Assembly: GCA_031271075.1 (NCBI GenBank)
Contig: JAISWN010000136.1
Location: 1 to 10,121 of the forward strand
Direction: 5' to 3'
From: Treponema sp.
GTDB lineage: Bacteria > Spirochaetota > Spirochaetia > Treponematales > Breznakiellaceae
Length of the DNA stretch: 10,121 nt
Shown here: positions 1-6,401 of the stretch, in pieces
Position numbering within the stretch: the stretch's first letter is position 1
How the letters are laid out: every line of letters starts with the position of its first letter
Notes under the pieces: generated by a model
What the model was told of the DNA's origin: nothing
The model's database searches: none
Seen by the model: only the letters and a program-made list of their open reading frames with translations
Translations under genes and position numbers: made by a program

Positions 1-398
1 ACCGCGCCGGGCCGGTTGGTCCCATTGAAGCCCCAGACCGCCTTGATGGTCACCGGATCCATGTCCATGGTCTCCGAACCGTAACACCAGCAGGGGGTTA
101 CGGTCAGGGTGATCTGCACGTTCTCCCGGCTGAATTTGTCCTGGCAGGCCGCGGCCTCGGCAACCCCGCCGATACAGGTGTCGGCAATGACACATTCCAC
201 CGGCATACCGTTAGGCTGTCTCAGGTTTTCGCTTATCAGCCTGGCGGCGGAATTCGCCAGGTTCATGGCAGGTTCCTCCAGCGATTCCCGCACCCCCCGG
301 CGGCGTCCGTCAATGGCCGGCCGGATACCGATCTTCGGCAGGGAACCCCGGTAACGGTTTACCGGGTTATTCATTTTAAGGGTTGAAATATCTGCCAT
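1..398 (-). CDS. fucI: L-fucose isomerase, N-terminal part (cut by window edge)
   Basis: This gene encodes the cytoplasmic ketol isomerase that converts L-fucose to L-fuculose (and often D-arabinose to D-ribulose), the first step of L-fucose use. About 132 codons are visible, against a usual length near 590, and the rest lies beyond the left edge. From residue about 21 the translation matches the family N-terminus almost residue for residue: [20 protein letters not shown], then [35 protein letters not shown] and [11 protein letters not shown]. Compared with the E. coli protein, the N-terminus is about 15 residues longer ([19 protein letters not shown]). The start at 398 is supported by a strong ribosome binding site, GGAGGAGGAAAGG, just upstream. 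The gene lies 80 bases downstream of the methyltransferase on the same strand and could be either an operon tail or a separate unit. The catalytic metal ligands lie further along and cannot be checked here. Confidence 0.93.
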   Translation of the reverse strand, partial: MADISTLKMNNPVNRYRGSLPKIGIRPAIDGRRRGVRESLEEPAMNLANSAARLISENLRQPNGMPVECVIADTCIGGVAEAAACQDKFSRENVQITLTVTPCWCYGSETMDMDPVTIKAVWGFNGTNRPGA

Positions 399-478
399 CC
401 TTTCCTCCTCCGGATTGCTCAGTAATTCCTTTACGTTACCCTGTTTTTCCTTCCTGCTCAAGAATTACTTTCGCCGAA
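399..478 (-). promoter_or_regulatory. fucI upstream gap with SD and inverted pair
   Basis: This 80-base gap separates the methyltransferase stop from the fucI start. It holds the fucI Shine-Dalgarno (reverse complement of 399-411) and a perfect 8-bp inverted pair, AGTAATTC at 421-428 and GAATTACT at 462-469. The arms start 41 bp apart, about four helical turns, which would suit cooperative binding by a dimeric regulator. A weak minus-strand promoter is possible (TTGAGC, 17 bases, TAACGT) but I do not rely on it. Whether the pair is an operator for sugar control of fucI is inference only. Confidence 0.35.
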
Positions 479-1348
479 TCACCGCCTGGCCCGGATAAGC
501 GTTACGTCTCCAAAGCCCAGGCGCTTTGCCGCTTTGTCGGCCAGGCCTTTGATTGGGGCGGGGGCGGTTCCCGCGGCCAGGCCCCCCCAGGTGAGGATCC
601 GTTCCAGGGTAAAACCTTTTTCCAGAAGGAGCCGCGACAGGGTTTTTACCGAAAAGAGGTAGAGATGATCGAATATGGCCGAGCGCCAGCGGCTTCCGAA
701 AAGCCGGGCCTGGAAACCTGAAATGTTCGGGGTGGTTACCAGGAAGCGGCCTCCCGGCGCGAGGACCCGGTAAACTTCGGCTGCAAAACCCGCCGGGTCG
801 TTGAGGTGTTCGATCAGGTGGGAGGCCAGAACCACATTGAAGGAACCGGCGGGGAAGCGGCAATCTTCCAGAGGGAGGCCCCGCACGTCCAGGCCCCGTT
901 CCCGGCGGGCGTATTCCGCCGAGGGGGAGATCTCAAGCCCGGCGCTTTCCCAGCCCCTGTTTCTTAGCTTTTCCAGCAGCGCCCCGGTAGCGCAGCCGAT
1001 GTCGATAAGCCGGGGACGCCGGGAACCGGAACCCAGCAATTCCGCCTCGATCTCCCCAAAGCCCGCGTCCTCCAGGGCCAGTTCCTGGAGCCGGAGAAAA
1101 TTCCCCTCGTTGGCAAGTTCGTAGGAAAGGTAATCCTCCCCGTGACTCTCCCGGTAACGGCCGGCCACCTGTTCCGGTTCGGGCTGGGGGTTCATCTGGA
1201 CAAGCCCGCAGCGGACGCAGCGGACATAAGAAAAGCCTTCGCAGGAAAAACGGGGCCGGAACCGCCGGCCTCCGCAGAGGGCGCAGGGGATAAGGCGGCG
1301 CTTCTCCTCCTCTACCGGGGTAGACCAGGTTTTGACCGCCTCTTTCAT
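479..1348 (-). CDS. Zinc-ribbon class I SAM-dependent methyltransferase
   Basis: This 289-residue protein is probably cytoplasmic. The N-terminus carries two CxxC pairs (C22/C25 and C44/C47), a likely zinc ribbon of the kind found before many small-molecule or sugar methyltransferases. A class I Rossmann fold follows. Motif I is LIDIGCATGALLEKL at about 114-128, an acidic ribose-binding segment AGLEIS lies near 135-141, IEHLNDP comes after strand 4, and LAPGGRFLVTTPN is the post-II signature of the Methyltransf_11/12/23 type. The acceptor substrate cannot be read from the sequence. The gene begins 8 bases after the stop of the LytM-like gene and has only a weak GGTGGA ribosome site inside that gene's end, so translational coupling is likely. 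The two genes upstream encode exported proteins, so a role in envelope or surface-glycan modification is possible but unproven. Confidence 0.85.
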   Translation of the reverse strand: MKEAVKTWSTPVEEEKRRLIPCALCGGRRFRPRFSCEGFSYVRCVRCGLVQMNPQPEPEQVAGRYRESHGEDYLSYELANEGNFLRLQELALEDAGFGEIEAELLGSGSRRPRLIDIGCATGALLEKLRNRGWESAGLEISPSAEYARRERGLDVRGLPLEDCRFPAGSFNVVLASHLIEHLNDPAGFAAEVYRVLAPGGRFLVTTPNISGFQARLFGSRWRSAIFDHLYLFSVKTLSRLLLEKGFTLERILTWGGLAAGTAPAPIKGLADKAAKRLGFGDVTLIRARR

Positions 1349-1356
1349 TTATTCCA

Positions 1357-2310
1357 CTATTCCACCGTGAAACGGATAGTCGCGCTTCGCTCGTTGCCGG
1401 CAACATCCTGGACGATCACCTCCAGGGTGGTCTGCCCCCTGGTTAACCACACATTTCCCACCTCGAAGGCAGGGTAGGGGGCGTAAACTTTTTCTACCGG
1501 GGTAAGCCCGTTACGGTCAACCATCAGTACCCCGTCTCTGGCGGAGTATGTTTCAAAATTGAGTGCCCCCGTCTCGACGCCGTTGACCAGGCAGAGGATC
1601 CGGTGAGGGGCCAGTTCTTTCTCGCCCGCTTCAAGCCGGGTGTCCGTGGCTTCCACGGCAATACGGTACCGGCCCTGGCTTATCCTCCCTGGAAGGGCGG
1701 CTGCCTGAGCCCCGGCTTGGGGGAGCCTTAAAAGACCGATACGCCGGCCGTCTTCCGCTATCAGGGTTACCGAAACGATCTGGGGGGGGCGGGTATCGGG
1801 AAGGGGGGCGATGATCATAGCGGGATTTACCCAGCGCCGCTCCCGGCGGTCGAAGATGGCGAAGAAGAAACCCTTGAAGGCGGACCATCCGCTGCTCCCC
1901 GCCCGGGCGATGATAGCGTTTCTGTCTACCTGCGCGCTGGAAAGATCCGGCCCTCCGGACGCGGCTGCCCGGTCCCCGGAAGTTTCATCGAAACGGCTGT
2001 AGATACTGATGAGCCCGTCCCCGTGATCCAGGGCAAGCCAGCTTCCCATGGGGGAGGGCAGCCGGGAGGCGGTATTGTCACCGGAACGGGAGAAAAACAT
2101 CTCCCCTGCCTCTGCGGCCCTTACCGGTTCTTCGGTTTCAAAAGAAACCCCCACGGCAGGCAGGCCTTTCAGGTTGAAACCGAAGTTACTAACCATGCTT
2201 CCCCCGGAAGAAGGCCAATCCAGGGCCTTTGCCGCGAAAGGTTCAGGGCAGAAGAAGAACAGGCCCAGAAGAATCCCTATCCCGCAGGCTCCCGGCATTC
2301 TTTTCCCCAT
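1357..2310 (-). CDS. Exported protein with a degenerate LytM/M23 domain
   Basis: This 317-residue protein has an N-terminal signal peptide (hydrophobic GILLGLFFFC, probable cleavage after FAAKA near residue 29), so it should act in the periplasm or outside the cell. Residues about 31-110 follow the M23/LytM pattern: LDWPSSGG, SNFGFN, a turn, VRAAEAGEMFF, then GSWLALDHGDGLISIYSRF. The zinc ligands are absent, however. The usual HxGxD segment reads AVGVS, and the usual YAHL reads YSRF. The domain is therefore very probably not a peptidase, as with the EnvC/NlpD class that regulate or scaffold cell-wall enzymes. The remaining 200 residues look like beta-sandwich modules and end in VQDVAGNERSATIRFTVE, an Ig-like closing strand. 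The gene starts 6 bases after the propeller gene's stop, with AGGTGA overlapping that stop codon, which suggests coupling. The partner is unknown. Confidence 0.7.
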   Translation of the reverse strand: MGKRMPGACGIGILLGLFFFCPEPFAAKALDWPSSGGSMVSNFGFNLKGLPAVGVSFETEEPVRAAEAGEMFFSRSGDNTASRLPSPMGSWLALDHGDGLISIYSRFDETSGDRAAASGGPDLSSAQVDRNAIIARAGSSGWSAFKGFFFAIFDRRERRWVNPAMIIAPLPDTRPPQIVSVTLIAEDGRRIGLLRLPQAGAQAAALPGRISQGRYRIAVEATDTRLEAGEKELAPHRILCLVNGVETGALNFETYSARDGVLMVDRNGLTPVEKVYAPYPAFEVGNVWLTRGQTTLEVIVQDVAGNERSATIRFTVE

Positions 2311-2316
2311 TCCATC

Positions 2317-3420
2317 TCACCTTTTTTCCAGCTTAAACGAGGCCAGGGTAGATCCGCCGCCCAGGTAGAGGAGAGACCCCCGCCTCTCCAGGAAGACGCC
2401 CCTGCTTTTAAAGGGGGCTTCCATGATAACAGTTCCCGGCAGATCAATACCCACAAGCCGCTTCTCCAGCCCCCCGCGGGCGCTGATCATGAAGAAAAGC
2501 CCGTCGTTACCCACTCCGTCCAGGGCAACAATCTCCCCTTCCAGGGGAATCTTGCGGCTTATCCGGGTATTCAACTCGTAAATACCCAGGCCGCCCTGAC
2601 GCTCAAAGGCGATTCGGTTGTCCCGGTCGATGAAGGAGATATGGACAGGCCGGCGGAAACCATCCTCCAGGAATTCGTGGTAACTTACCCGGTATTCCCC
2701 TGTCCCGAAACGCTCCAGCAGCAGGAAACGCTGATCATCCACACCGGAGATAATCCCCATCATGTTTCCGTCCCTGGAGAGGGAACAGCCCAGGATAACC
2801 GAGATCCGGGAACCCGCGGGCCTGTCAAGGAAGACCCGCCTTCCGGAAGCGTCCAGCACCTCTACCGCCCCGTCCAGGGAACCGGTAAGCACCATTCCCG
2901 CGGCAGCGTCGATACAGGTGAGGGGGGCGGCAAAATCGTAGGTCCAGAGGATCTCCCCCCTTTCGTCCAGGGCGGAAAGGCTGGTCTGTTCATCTCCCAC
3001 CAGGAAGATCCGGTTATCCAGAAACAGCGGGTGGCCCCGGCCCTTCTCGATTTTAAGGGCCGTTTCTCCCCGGGGATCCCGTACATCTATAGATTCGGGA
3101 ATCGCCTCGTATTCCGCCCAGTAATCCCGGGAAAGGGAAAGCTCCCCCGAAAGAACCTGGTTAATACTGAAGCGGCCGTCCTGATTCACATAGCCGAAGC
3201 GTTTCTCCAGGCGGAAGGGGATCGGTTCCGCCGCGGAAGCGGGAAGGGAATCGGGAACTTCCCCGGAAAAGGCTACCGGATACCCCGATTCAAGGGAACT
3301 GAACCAGCGGGGAACCAGAATGGTTTCCTGGGGAACCGGCCGGGCGGCGGCGAAAATATATACGGTAAAAAGCGCAAGACAGACAAGGAGCTTGCGTTTT
3401 TTCTTTGCCTTATTCACCAT
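2317..3420 (-). CDS. Exported beta-propeller-like (WD40/PQQ-type) protein
   Basis: This is a 367-residue protein. A basic N-terminus and one hydrophobic stretch (KKKRKLLVCLALFTVYIFAAA, about residues 6-26) act as a signal peptide or membrane anchor, so the body should lie outside the cytoplasm. From about residue 130 it shows repeated four-strand blade-like units, such as LDNRIFLVGDEQTSLSALDERGEILWTYDF, then a GMVLTGSLDGAVEVLDASGR unit. These resemble PQQ/WD40 repeats that bind partners rather than catalyse. There is no catalytic signature. It is the first gene of a three-gene minus-strand unit. AGGAAGG directly abuts the ATG, an unusually short spacing, and a GTG in the next codon is an alternative start. 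Its product probably works with the LytM-like protein encoded next, which is inference from the operon. Confidence 0.62.
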   Translation of the reverse strand: MVNKAKKKRKLLVCLALFTVYIFAAARPVPQETILVPRWFSSLESGYPVAFSGEVPDSLPASAAEPIPFRLEKRFGYVNQDGRFSINQVLSGELSLSRDYWAEYEAIPESIDVRDPRGETALKIEKGRGHPLFLDNRIFLVGDEQTSLSALDERGEILWTYDFAAPLTCIDAAAGMVLTGSLDGAVEVLDASGRRVFLDRPAGSRISVILGCSLSRDGNMMGIISGVDDQRFLLLERFGTGEYRVSYHEFLEDGFRRPVHISFIDRDNRIAFERQGGLGIYELNTRISRKIPLEGEIVALDGVGNDGLFFMISARGGLEKRLVGIDLPGTVIMEAPFKSRGVFLERRGSLLYLGGGSTLASFKLEKR

Positions 3421-3434
3421 CCTTCCTAGACGCT

Positions 3435-3463
3435 ATTATATGAAGGGCAGGGAGGATATGCAA
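3435..3463 (-). promoter_or_regulatory. Candidate promoter of the propeller/LytM/methyltransferase unit
   Basis: On the minus strand a perfect -10 box TATAAT (reverse complement of 3435-3440) is preceded by 17 bases and a TTGCAT -35-like hexamer (3458-3463), which matches TTGACA at three of six positions. Transcription would start about 8 bases before the ATG at 3420, giving a very short leader. The -35 hexamer overlaps the start region of the cdd remnant on the other strand. Confidence 0.42.
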
Positions 3464-3588
3464 TGGCGGATAATGAAGGCAAGACAGGCGGGGAAAGGAT
3501 GGATTCCCTTTTCCGGACGGCCCGGGAGGCCGCGGAGGCGGCCTACGCCCCTTATTCCCGTTTCCGGGTAGAAAATGTTGACATTTGA
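3463..3588 (+). pseudogene. cdd: Cytidine deaminase 5' remnant
   Basis: An ATG at 3463, seven bases after a good AGGGAGG Shine-Dalgarno (3449-3455), opens a 41-codon frame. After 12 hydrophilic residues it reads MDSLFRTAREAAEAAYAPYS, then RFRV. In the tetrameric cytidine deaminases this segment (AxxAYAPYSxFxVGAAL) is the first helix and strand, and is normally followed by the zinc-binding HAE and PCxxC motifs. Here the homology ends after RFRV: the frame continues ENVDI and stops at 3586-3588. No zinc-site motif is visible downstream in any frame, so this cannot be an active deaminase. A second start at 3499 is possible. The break falls at the beginning of the AT-rich promoter of the next gene, so a deletion or rearrangement probably fused the cdd start to that promoter. 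Confidence 0.72.
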
Positions 3589-3606
3589 TACTATTTGATG
3601 TATAAT
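3578..3606 (+). promoter_or_regulatory. Consensus sigma-70 promoter with ATTTGAT repeats
   Basis: TTGACA (3578-3583), exactly 17 bases, then TATAAT (3601-3606): all twelve consensus bases match at the ideal spacing. Transcription should start near 3613-3614, at the ATG of the HTH–EIIA gene, so its mRNA would have essentially no leader. The spacer holds two direct copies of ATTTGAT (3583-3589 and 3593-3599) spaced 10 bp apart, one helical turn. These could be operator half-sites. The -35 lies inside the last codons of the cdd remnant. Confidence 0.82.
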
Positions 3607-3613
3607 AACTGAA

Positions 3614-4264
3614 ATGATCGATGATGATATTCTGACCATTGAAGAAGTTGCCAGGCACCTGAGAGTTTCGGAGCGGACGGTGTACGACTGGGCCCAGAAG
3701 GGAGAGATACCCGCCGGTAAGATCGGAACCGTCTGGCGTTTCAAGAAGCTGGAAATCGAAAAGTGGGTGAACGACCGGCTGTCGGCAAGCCGGCTGGAGT
3801 CCCGCGCCGCGGCGGTGCAGATAGATACCATTATTTCCCCGGACCGGATACTGTTTCTCAACTACTCGACCAAGCGGGATGTTCTCCTGACCCTGGCCGA
3901 TAACCTTGCCGCGGCCCCCCAGGTGAAGAACCGGCAGGAGTTGGCGGGAGAGATCCTCAAGCGGGACGAGCTTATGAGTACCGCCATCGGCAGGGGTATC
4001 GCCATTCCCCATGTCAGACTCTCGTCGGTAACGGATCTGGTTGCCTCCGTCGGGGTGAGCCATACGGATATTATTGATTTTCAAACCCTGGATGACGAAC
4101 CGGTCAGGCTGGTCATCATGATCGCTGCCTCCTACAACCAGCACGCCTATTATCTGCAAACCCTTTCCCTTTTCAGTTCCCGCCTTAAAAACCGGGATCT
4201 GCGGGAGGCCGTCCTCAAGGCGGAGGCGCCCCTGGAAATTTACAATCTCCTGTCCGGCAAGTAG
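3614..4264 (+). CDS. MerR/excisionase-type HTH fused to PTS EIIA (PtsN-like) domain
   Basis: This is a 216-residue cytoplasmic regulator. Residues about 6-56 form an HTH_17 DNA-binding domain (ILTIEEVARHLRVSERTVYD, then the wing GKIGTVWRFKKLEIEKWV). Residues about 75-214 form a fructose/nitrogen-type PTS EIIA domain with the phospho-acceptor histidine H133 in GRGIAIPHVRL. Such domains accept phosphate from HPr/NPr and signal the PTS state rather than import sugar. The fusion suggests that phosphorylation controls DNA binding; this fusion type is known in spirochaetes, but its targets are not. No Shine-Dalgarno precedes the ATG at 3614. It sits 7 bases after a perfect -10 box, which points to a leaderless mRNA. 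No alternative start fits, because the HTH begins at residue 6. It converges on the transglutaminase-like gene. Confidence 0.9.
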   Translation: MIDDDILTIEEVARHLRVSERTVYDWAQKGEIPAGKIGTVWRFKKLEIEKWVNDRLSASRLESRAAAVQIDTIISPDRILFLNYSTKRDVLLTLADNLAAAPQVKNRQELAGEILKRDELMSTAIGRGIAIPHVRLSSVTDLVASVGVSHTDIIDFQTLDDEPVRLVIMIAASYNQHAYYLQTLSLFSSRLKNRDLREAVLKAEAPLEIYNLLSGK

Positions 4265-4319
4265 CTCCCCGGCTTAGCTCCGGGACAATGAAAGGACAAT
4301 CCCAAACGGCAGGGCCGCT

Positions 4320-5480
4320 TCACTCAAACACAATCCCCATCCACTTGTCAATCTCGCTCATGTTTTGGGCGATGAGTCCCGGATCCACTTTCGTGGTAGT
4401 CTCCGCCACCAGGTACTGCTTCCCCTCAAAGGGGAAACGGGCCCCCTGGCCTTCAATGTCCGCCATGCCCATGGCGTGGCTGTAATCCCGGGAGACCATG
4501 ATGCCTGAGTCTATATTCGCCTGGGCAAGGATCAGGGCCCAGAGCAGGGCGCGGCTGTCGCAGTCCCCCCTGCCTTCGGTAAGGGCGCTTACCAGGTTCA
4601 CAAAATCGCTCCCCATAAGGTCCCGCTCGTAAGTAAAGTCCTGGACGTAAGAGAGTGCCCTGGACGCGAGCCGGAGATCCGCGGGGAGATCCGGGGGAAG
4701 ATCTTCCGCGGCCCAGTGCCGTTCCAGCAGAAACGCCGCGTGGAAGATACGATCCCAGGAGTCCCGGTAGATCATCCGGTAGAAGCGGCGCCAGGCTTCC
4801 TGCCATTGGGGGCCTTTTTCAAAGTACCGCAGCACCTGGAATTCCCGGTCCACCAGGCCCTGGGCCGCTTCCGCGTCCCCTTCGGCAAAGAGGGCTTTGA
4901 TTTGGGTCTTGAAAAGGGGGATCTCCCGCAGGGGGCCCCGGGGCCAGGCAAATTCGGTAACAGGCCCGCAGTAACGCTGTTCCGCCCGGGTGGGGGCTAT
5001 TGAATCGAGGCAGGACAGGTGGAGGATATCCAGGCCCTCCGTCCCGGCCGGCCCGTAGGCCAGGGCCAGGAGCAGGCCGTCTCCCCGGTCAAGGCAGAGC
5101 CCCCAGCCCCGGTAGGCGGCGCCCCGTGCCGGCGAAGGGGTTCCCGGGGAAAATTCAAATTCCATCAGAGCCGCCTTCCGGTGGTGGTACACAAAGGATT
5201 CCACTTCGTTTCCGCTCCCCAGCCGGGAAAGGGTATTTTCCAGGTATTTTTGCGGGTCAGTTCCCCCGCTTACCCGGATTTCAAAAACCGCCCCCTGGGG
5301 GTTGCGGAAGGATACGCCCCTATCCCCGGTGCCGCCCTGGGCCTGGTAACCGGGGGGAAGGTCGATACGGAAGCCCCAGGGGGAAACGTAGGGGGCCGCC
5401 GGGAGCCGGGAGAGGGAAATCAGGAGGAAAAGCCAAATCAAACGCCGGGTTTTCAAGCCCTGCGGAATAGCGGTTATCAT
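4320..5480 (-). CDS. Exported transglutaminase-like (papain-fold) protein
   Basis: This 386-residue protein has an N-terminal signal sequence (LIWLFLLISLSRLPAAPY, about residues 14-31) and no lipobox cysteine, so it should be periplasmic or secreted. The first half is a beta-rich region of unknown type. The C-terminal part carries a transglutaminase-like core: C307 in GRGDCDSRALLWALIL, H335 in RDYSHAMGM, and an acidic E360 in YLVAETTTKV at the place where the family usually has Asp. This would form a Cys-His-acid triad for protease, transamidase or peptide-hydrolysing activity. The substrate is unknown. The start at 5480 lacks a Shine-Dalgarno (TTGAAAGCACTATG). Only 47 bases separate it from the divergent pseudouridine synthase, so both promoters must overlap there. 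It is convergent with the HTH–EIIA gene, 55 bases away, with no clear terminator between them. Confidence 0.72.
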   Translation of the reverse strand: MITAIPQGLKTRRLIWLFLLISLSRLPAAPYVSPWGFRIDLPPGYQAQGGTGDRGVSFRNPQGAVFEIRVSGGTDPQKYLENTLSRLGSGNEVESFVYHHRKAALMEFEFSPGTPSPARGAAYRGWGLCLDRGDGLLLALAYGPAGTEGLDILHLSCLDSIAPTRAEQRYCGPVTEFAWPRGPLREIPLFKTQIKALFAEGDAEAAQGLVDREFQVLRYFEKGPQWQEAWRRFYRMIYRDSWDRIFHAAFLLERHWAAEDLPPDLPADLRLASRALSYVQDFTYERDLMGSDFVNLVSALTEGRGDCDSRALLWALILAQANIDSGIMVSRDYSHAMGMADIEGQGARFPFEGKQYLVAETTTKVDPGLIAQNMSEIDKWMGIVFE

Positions 5481-5516
5481 AGTGCTTTCAATATCGGTAT
5501 AATCACCGGTATAATC
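5474..5516 (+). promoter_or_regulatory. Tandem -10 boxes in a 12-bp direct repeat
   Basis: CGGTATAATC occurs twice, at 5495-5504 and 5507-5516, so two perfect TATAAT boxes (5498-5503 and 5510-5515) lie 12 bp apart upstream of the pseudouridine synthase gene. The first has a TTATCA -35-like hexamer (5474-5479) 18 bases upstream. The second has only a weak one (TTTCAA, 5486-5491). The same DNA must also contain the promoter of the divergent transglutaminase-like gene. Confidence 0.55.
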
Positions 5517-5527
5517 CCCCTGTGCCG

Positions 5528-6367
5528 ATGAAACGTGTCGCCCTGTTGTTTGAAAACCACGACTGCATGGTTCTTCACAAGCCCGCGGGGCTCGCCGTAC
5601 AGGGAGGGGAGGGAGTAGGGGCTTCCCTGGACCGGCTCCTGGAGGCCGAGTTATCCGGCCGGCCTCCTCCTGAAAACCCGGTTTCCCCGGGGCCTCCCAA
5701 AGTATACCTGGTACACCGGCTGGACAAGGATACCTCCGGCCTTATCCTGGTGGCCAAAAGCCGGGAAACCGCGGCCCGGTTCTCCGCCCTCTTTGCCGGC
5801 CCGGGGCGCGGGATAATCAAGCGGTATCTGGCGCTCTGCGCCGGATCTCCCCATCCCCCCCAAGGGATCATCCGCCTGAACCTGGAGATTCGCGGGGCCC
5901 TGAAAAAGTCCGAAACATCCTACCGGCTTTTGTCCCGCCGGGAGCTGCCTGTCCCCTCAACGGCCGGCGGCGGGAAGGGCGAACCGGGAGAGGCCGCCTC
6001 CGGAAGGATCTTCTCCCTTTTGGAGCTGGAGTTGGGAACCGGGAGGATGCACCAGATCCGCCGCCATCTGGCCCGGATCGGCTGCCCGGTTCTGGGGGAC
6101 GATAAATACGGGGACTTTAGCCTGAACCGGGAACTCCGCAAGACTACCGGCTTGAAGCGGCTCCTGCTCCACGCCTCCCGGCTGGTAATCCCGGAAACCC
6201 TGGCGGGCTTCCCCGGCGGGATCGATGTAAGCGATCCTCTGCCGGATTACTTCCGGGGCTTTTTCCCGGGTGAAGAAACGGCGGTTCAGGAAAGCCCCGC
6301 CGGCAGGGGCCGGATTGACGGGATCAATAGGTCTGGTCAAGAGGCCTGTCGGGGACGCACGCATTGA
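5528..6367 (+). CDS. RluA-family rRNA/tRNA pseudouridine synthase
   Basis: This enzyme converts specific uridines in rRNA or tRNA to pseudouridine in the cytoplasm. It is 279 residues long and lacks the N-terminal S4 domain of RluC/RluD, so it consists of the catalytic domain alone. The signature VYLVHRLDKDTSGLILVAKS contains the catalytic aspartate D66. Earlier, VLHKPAGLAVQGG is the family motif I, and later LGTGRMHQIRRHLARIGCPV, LGDDKYG and LLLHASRL match the C-terminal motifs. The exact target base cannot be deduced. I prefer the ATG at 5528; a GTG two codons earlier (5522) is an alternative and would sit right at the predicted transcription start. Neither has a Shine-Dalgarno. The last 35 residues or so are low-complexity and beyond the conserved domain. 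The DUF4912 gene follows after 34 bases. Confidence 0.92.
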   Translation: MKRVALLFENHDCMVLHKPAGLAVQGGEGVGASLDRLLEAELSGRPPPENPVSPGPPKVYLVHRLDKDTSGLILVAKSRETAARFSALFAGPGRGIIKRYLALCAGSPHPPQGIIRLNLEIRGALKKSETSYRLLSRRELPVPSTAGGGKGEPGEAASGRIFSLLELELGTGRMHQIRRHLARIGCPVLGDDKYGDFSLNRELRKTTGLKRLLLHASRLVIPETLAGFPGGIDVSDPLPDYFRGFFPGEETAVQESPAGRGRIDGINRSGQEACRGRTH

Positions 6368-6392
6368 CAGAGGACTTTCTTTCTCCCATGAT
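6364..6392 (+). promoter_or_regulatory. Candidate promoter overlapping the upstream stop codon
   Basis: A perfect -35 hexamer TTGACA (6364-6369) overlaps the pseudouridine synthase stop codon (TGA, 6365-6367). After 17 bases comes CATGAT (6387-6392), a four-of-six -10 match. The predicted start, about 6399, is within a few bases of the ATG at 6402, again giving a nearly leaderless mRNA. Transcription by read-through from the gene before is also possible. Confidence 0.4.
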
Positions 6393-6401
6393 TATCCGGT
6401 A

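Noticed and set aside
2023..3429. Long 468-codon open frame on the plus strand opposite the propeller and LytM-like genes.
   Set aside because: It is rich in Pro/Gly/Arg without any domain, and the opposite strand has signal peptides, ribosome sites and coupled genes. In GC-rich DNA the antisense frame often stays open.
4265..4319. Possible terminator between convergent genes: CCCGG-CTTAGCT-CCGGG (4268-4284).
   Set aside because: The stem is only 5 bp and no T-run follows on either strand, so I do not call it.
5000..5531. Plus-strand frames opposite the transglutaminase-like gene.
   Set aside because: The translations are low-complexity Pro/Gly/Arg and lack a ribosome site; they are antisense shadows.
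6270..6401. Upstream extension of the DUF4912 gene by 44 codons.
   Set aside because: Those codons lie inside the pseudouridine synthase gene in another frame and show no family resemblance; the ATG at 6402 fits the domain start.
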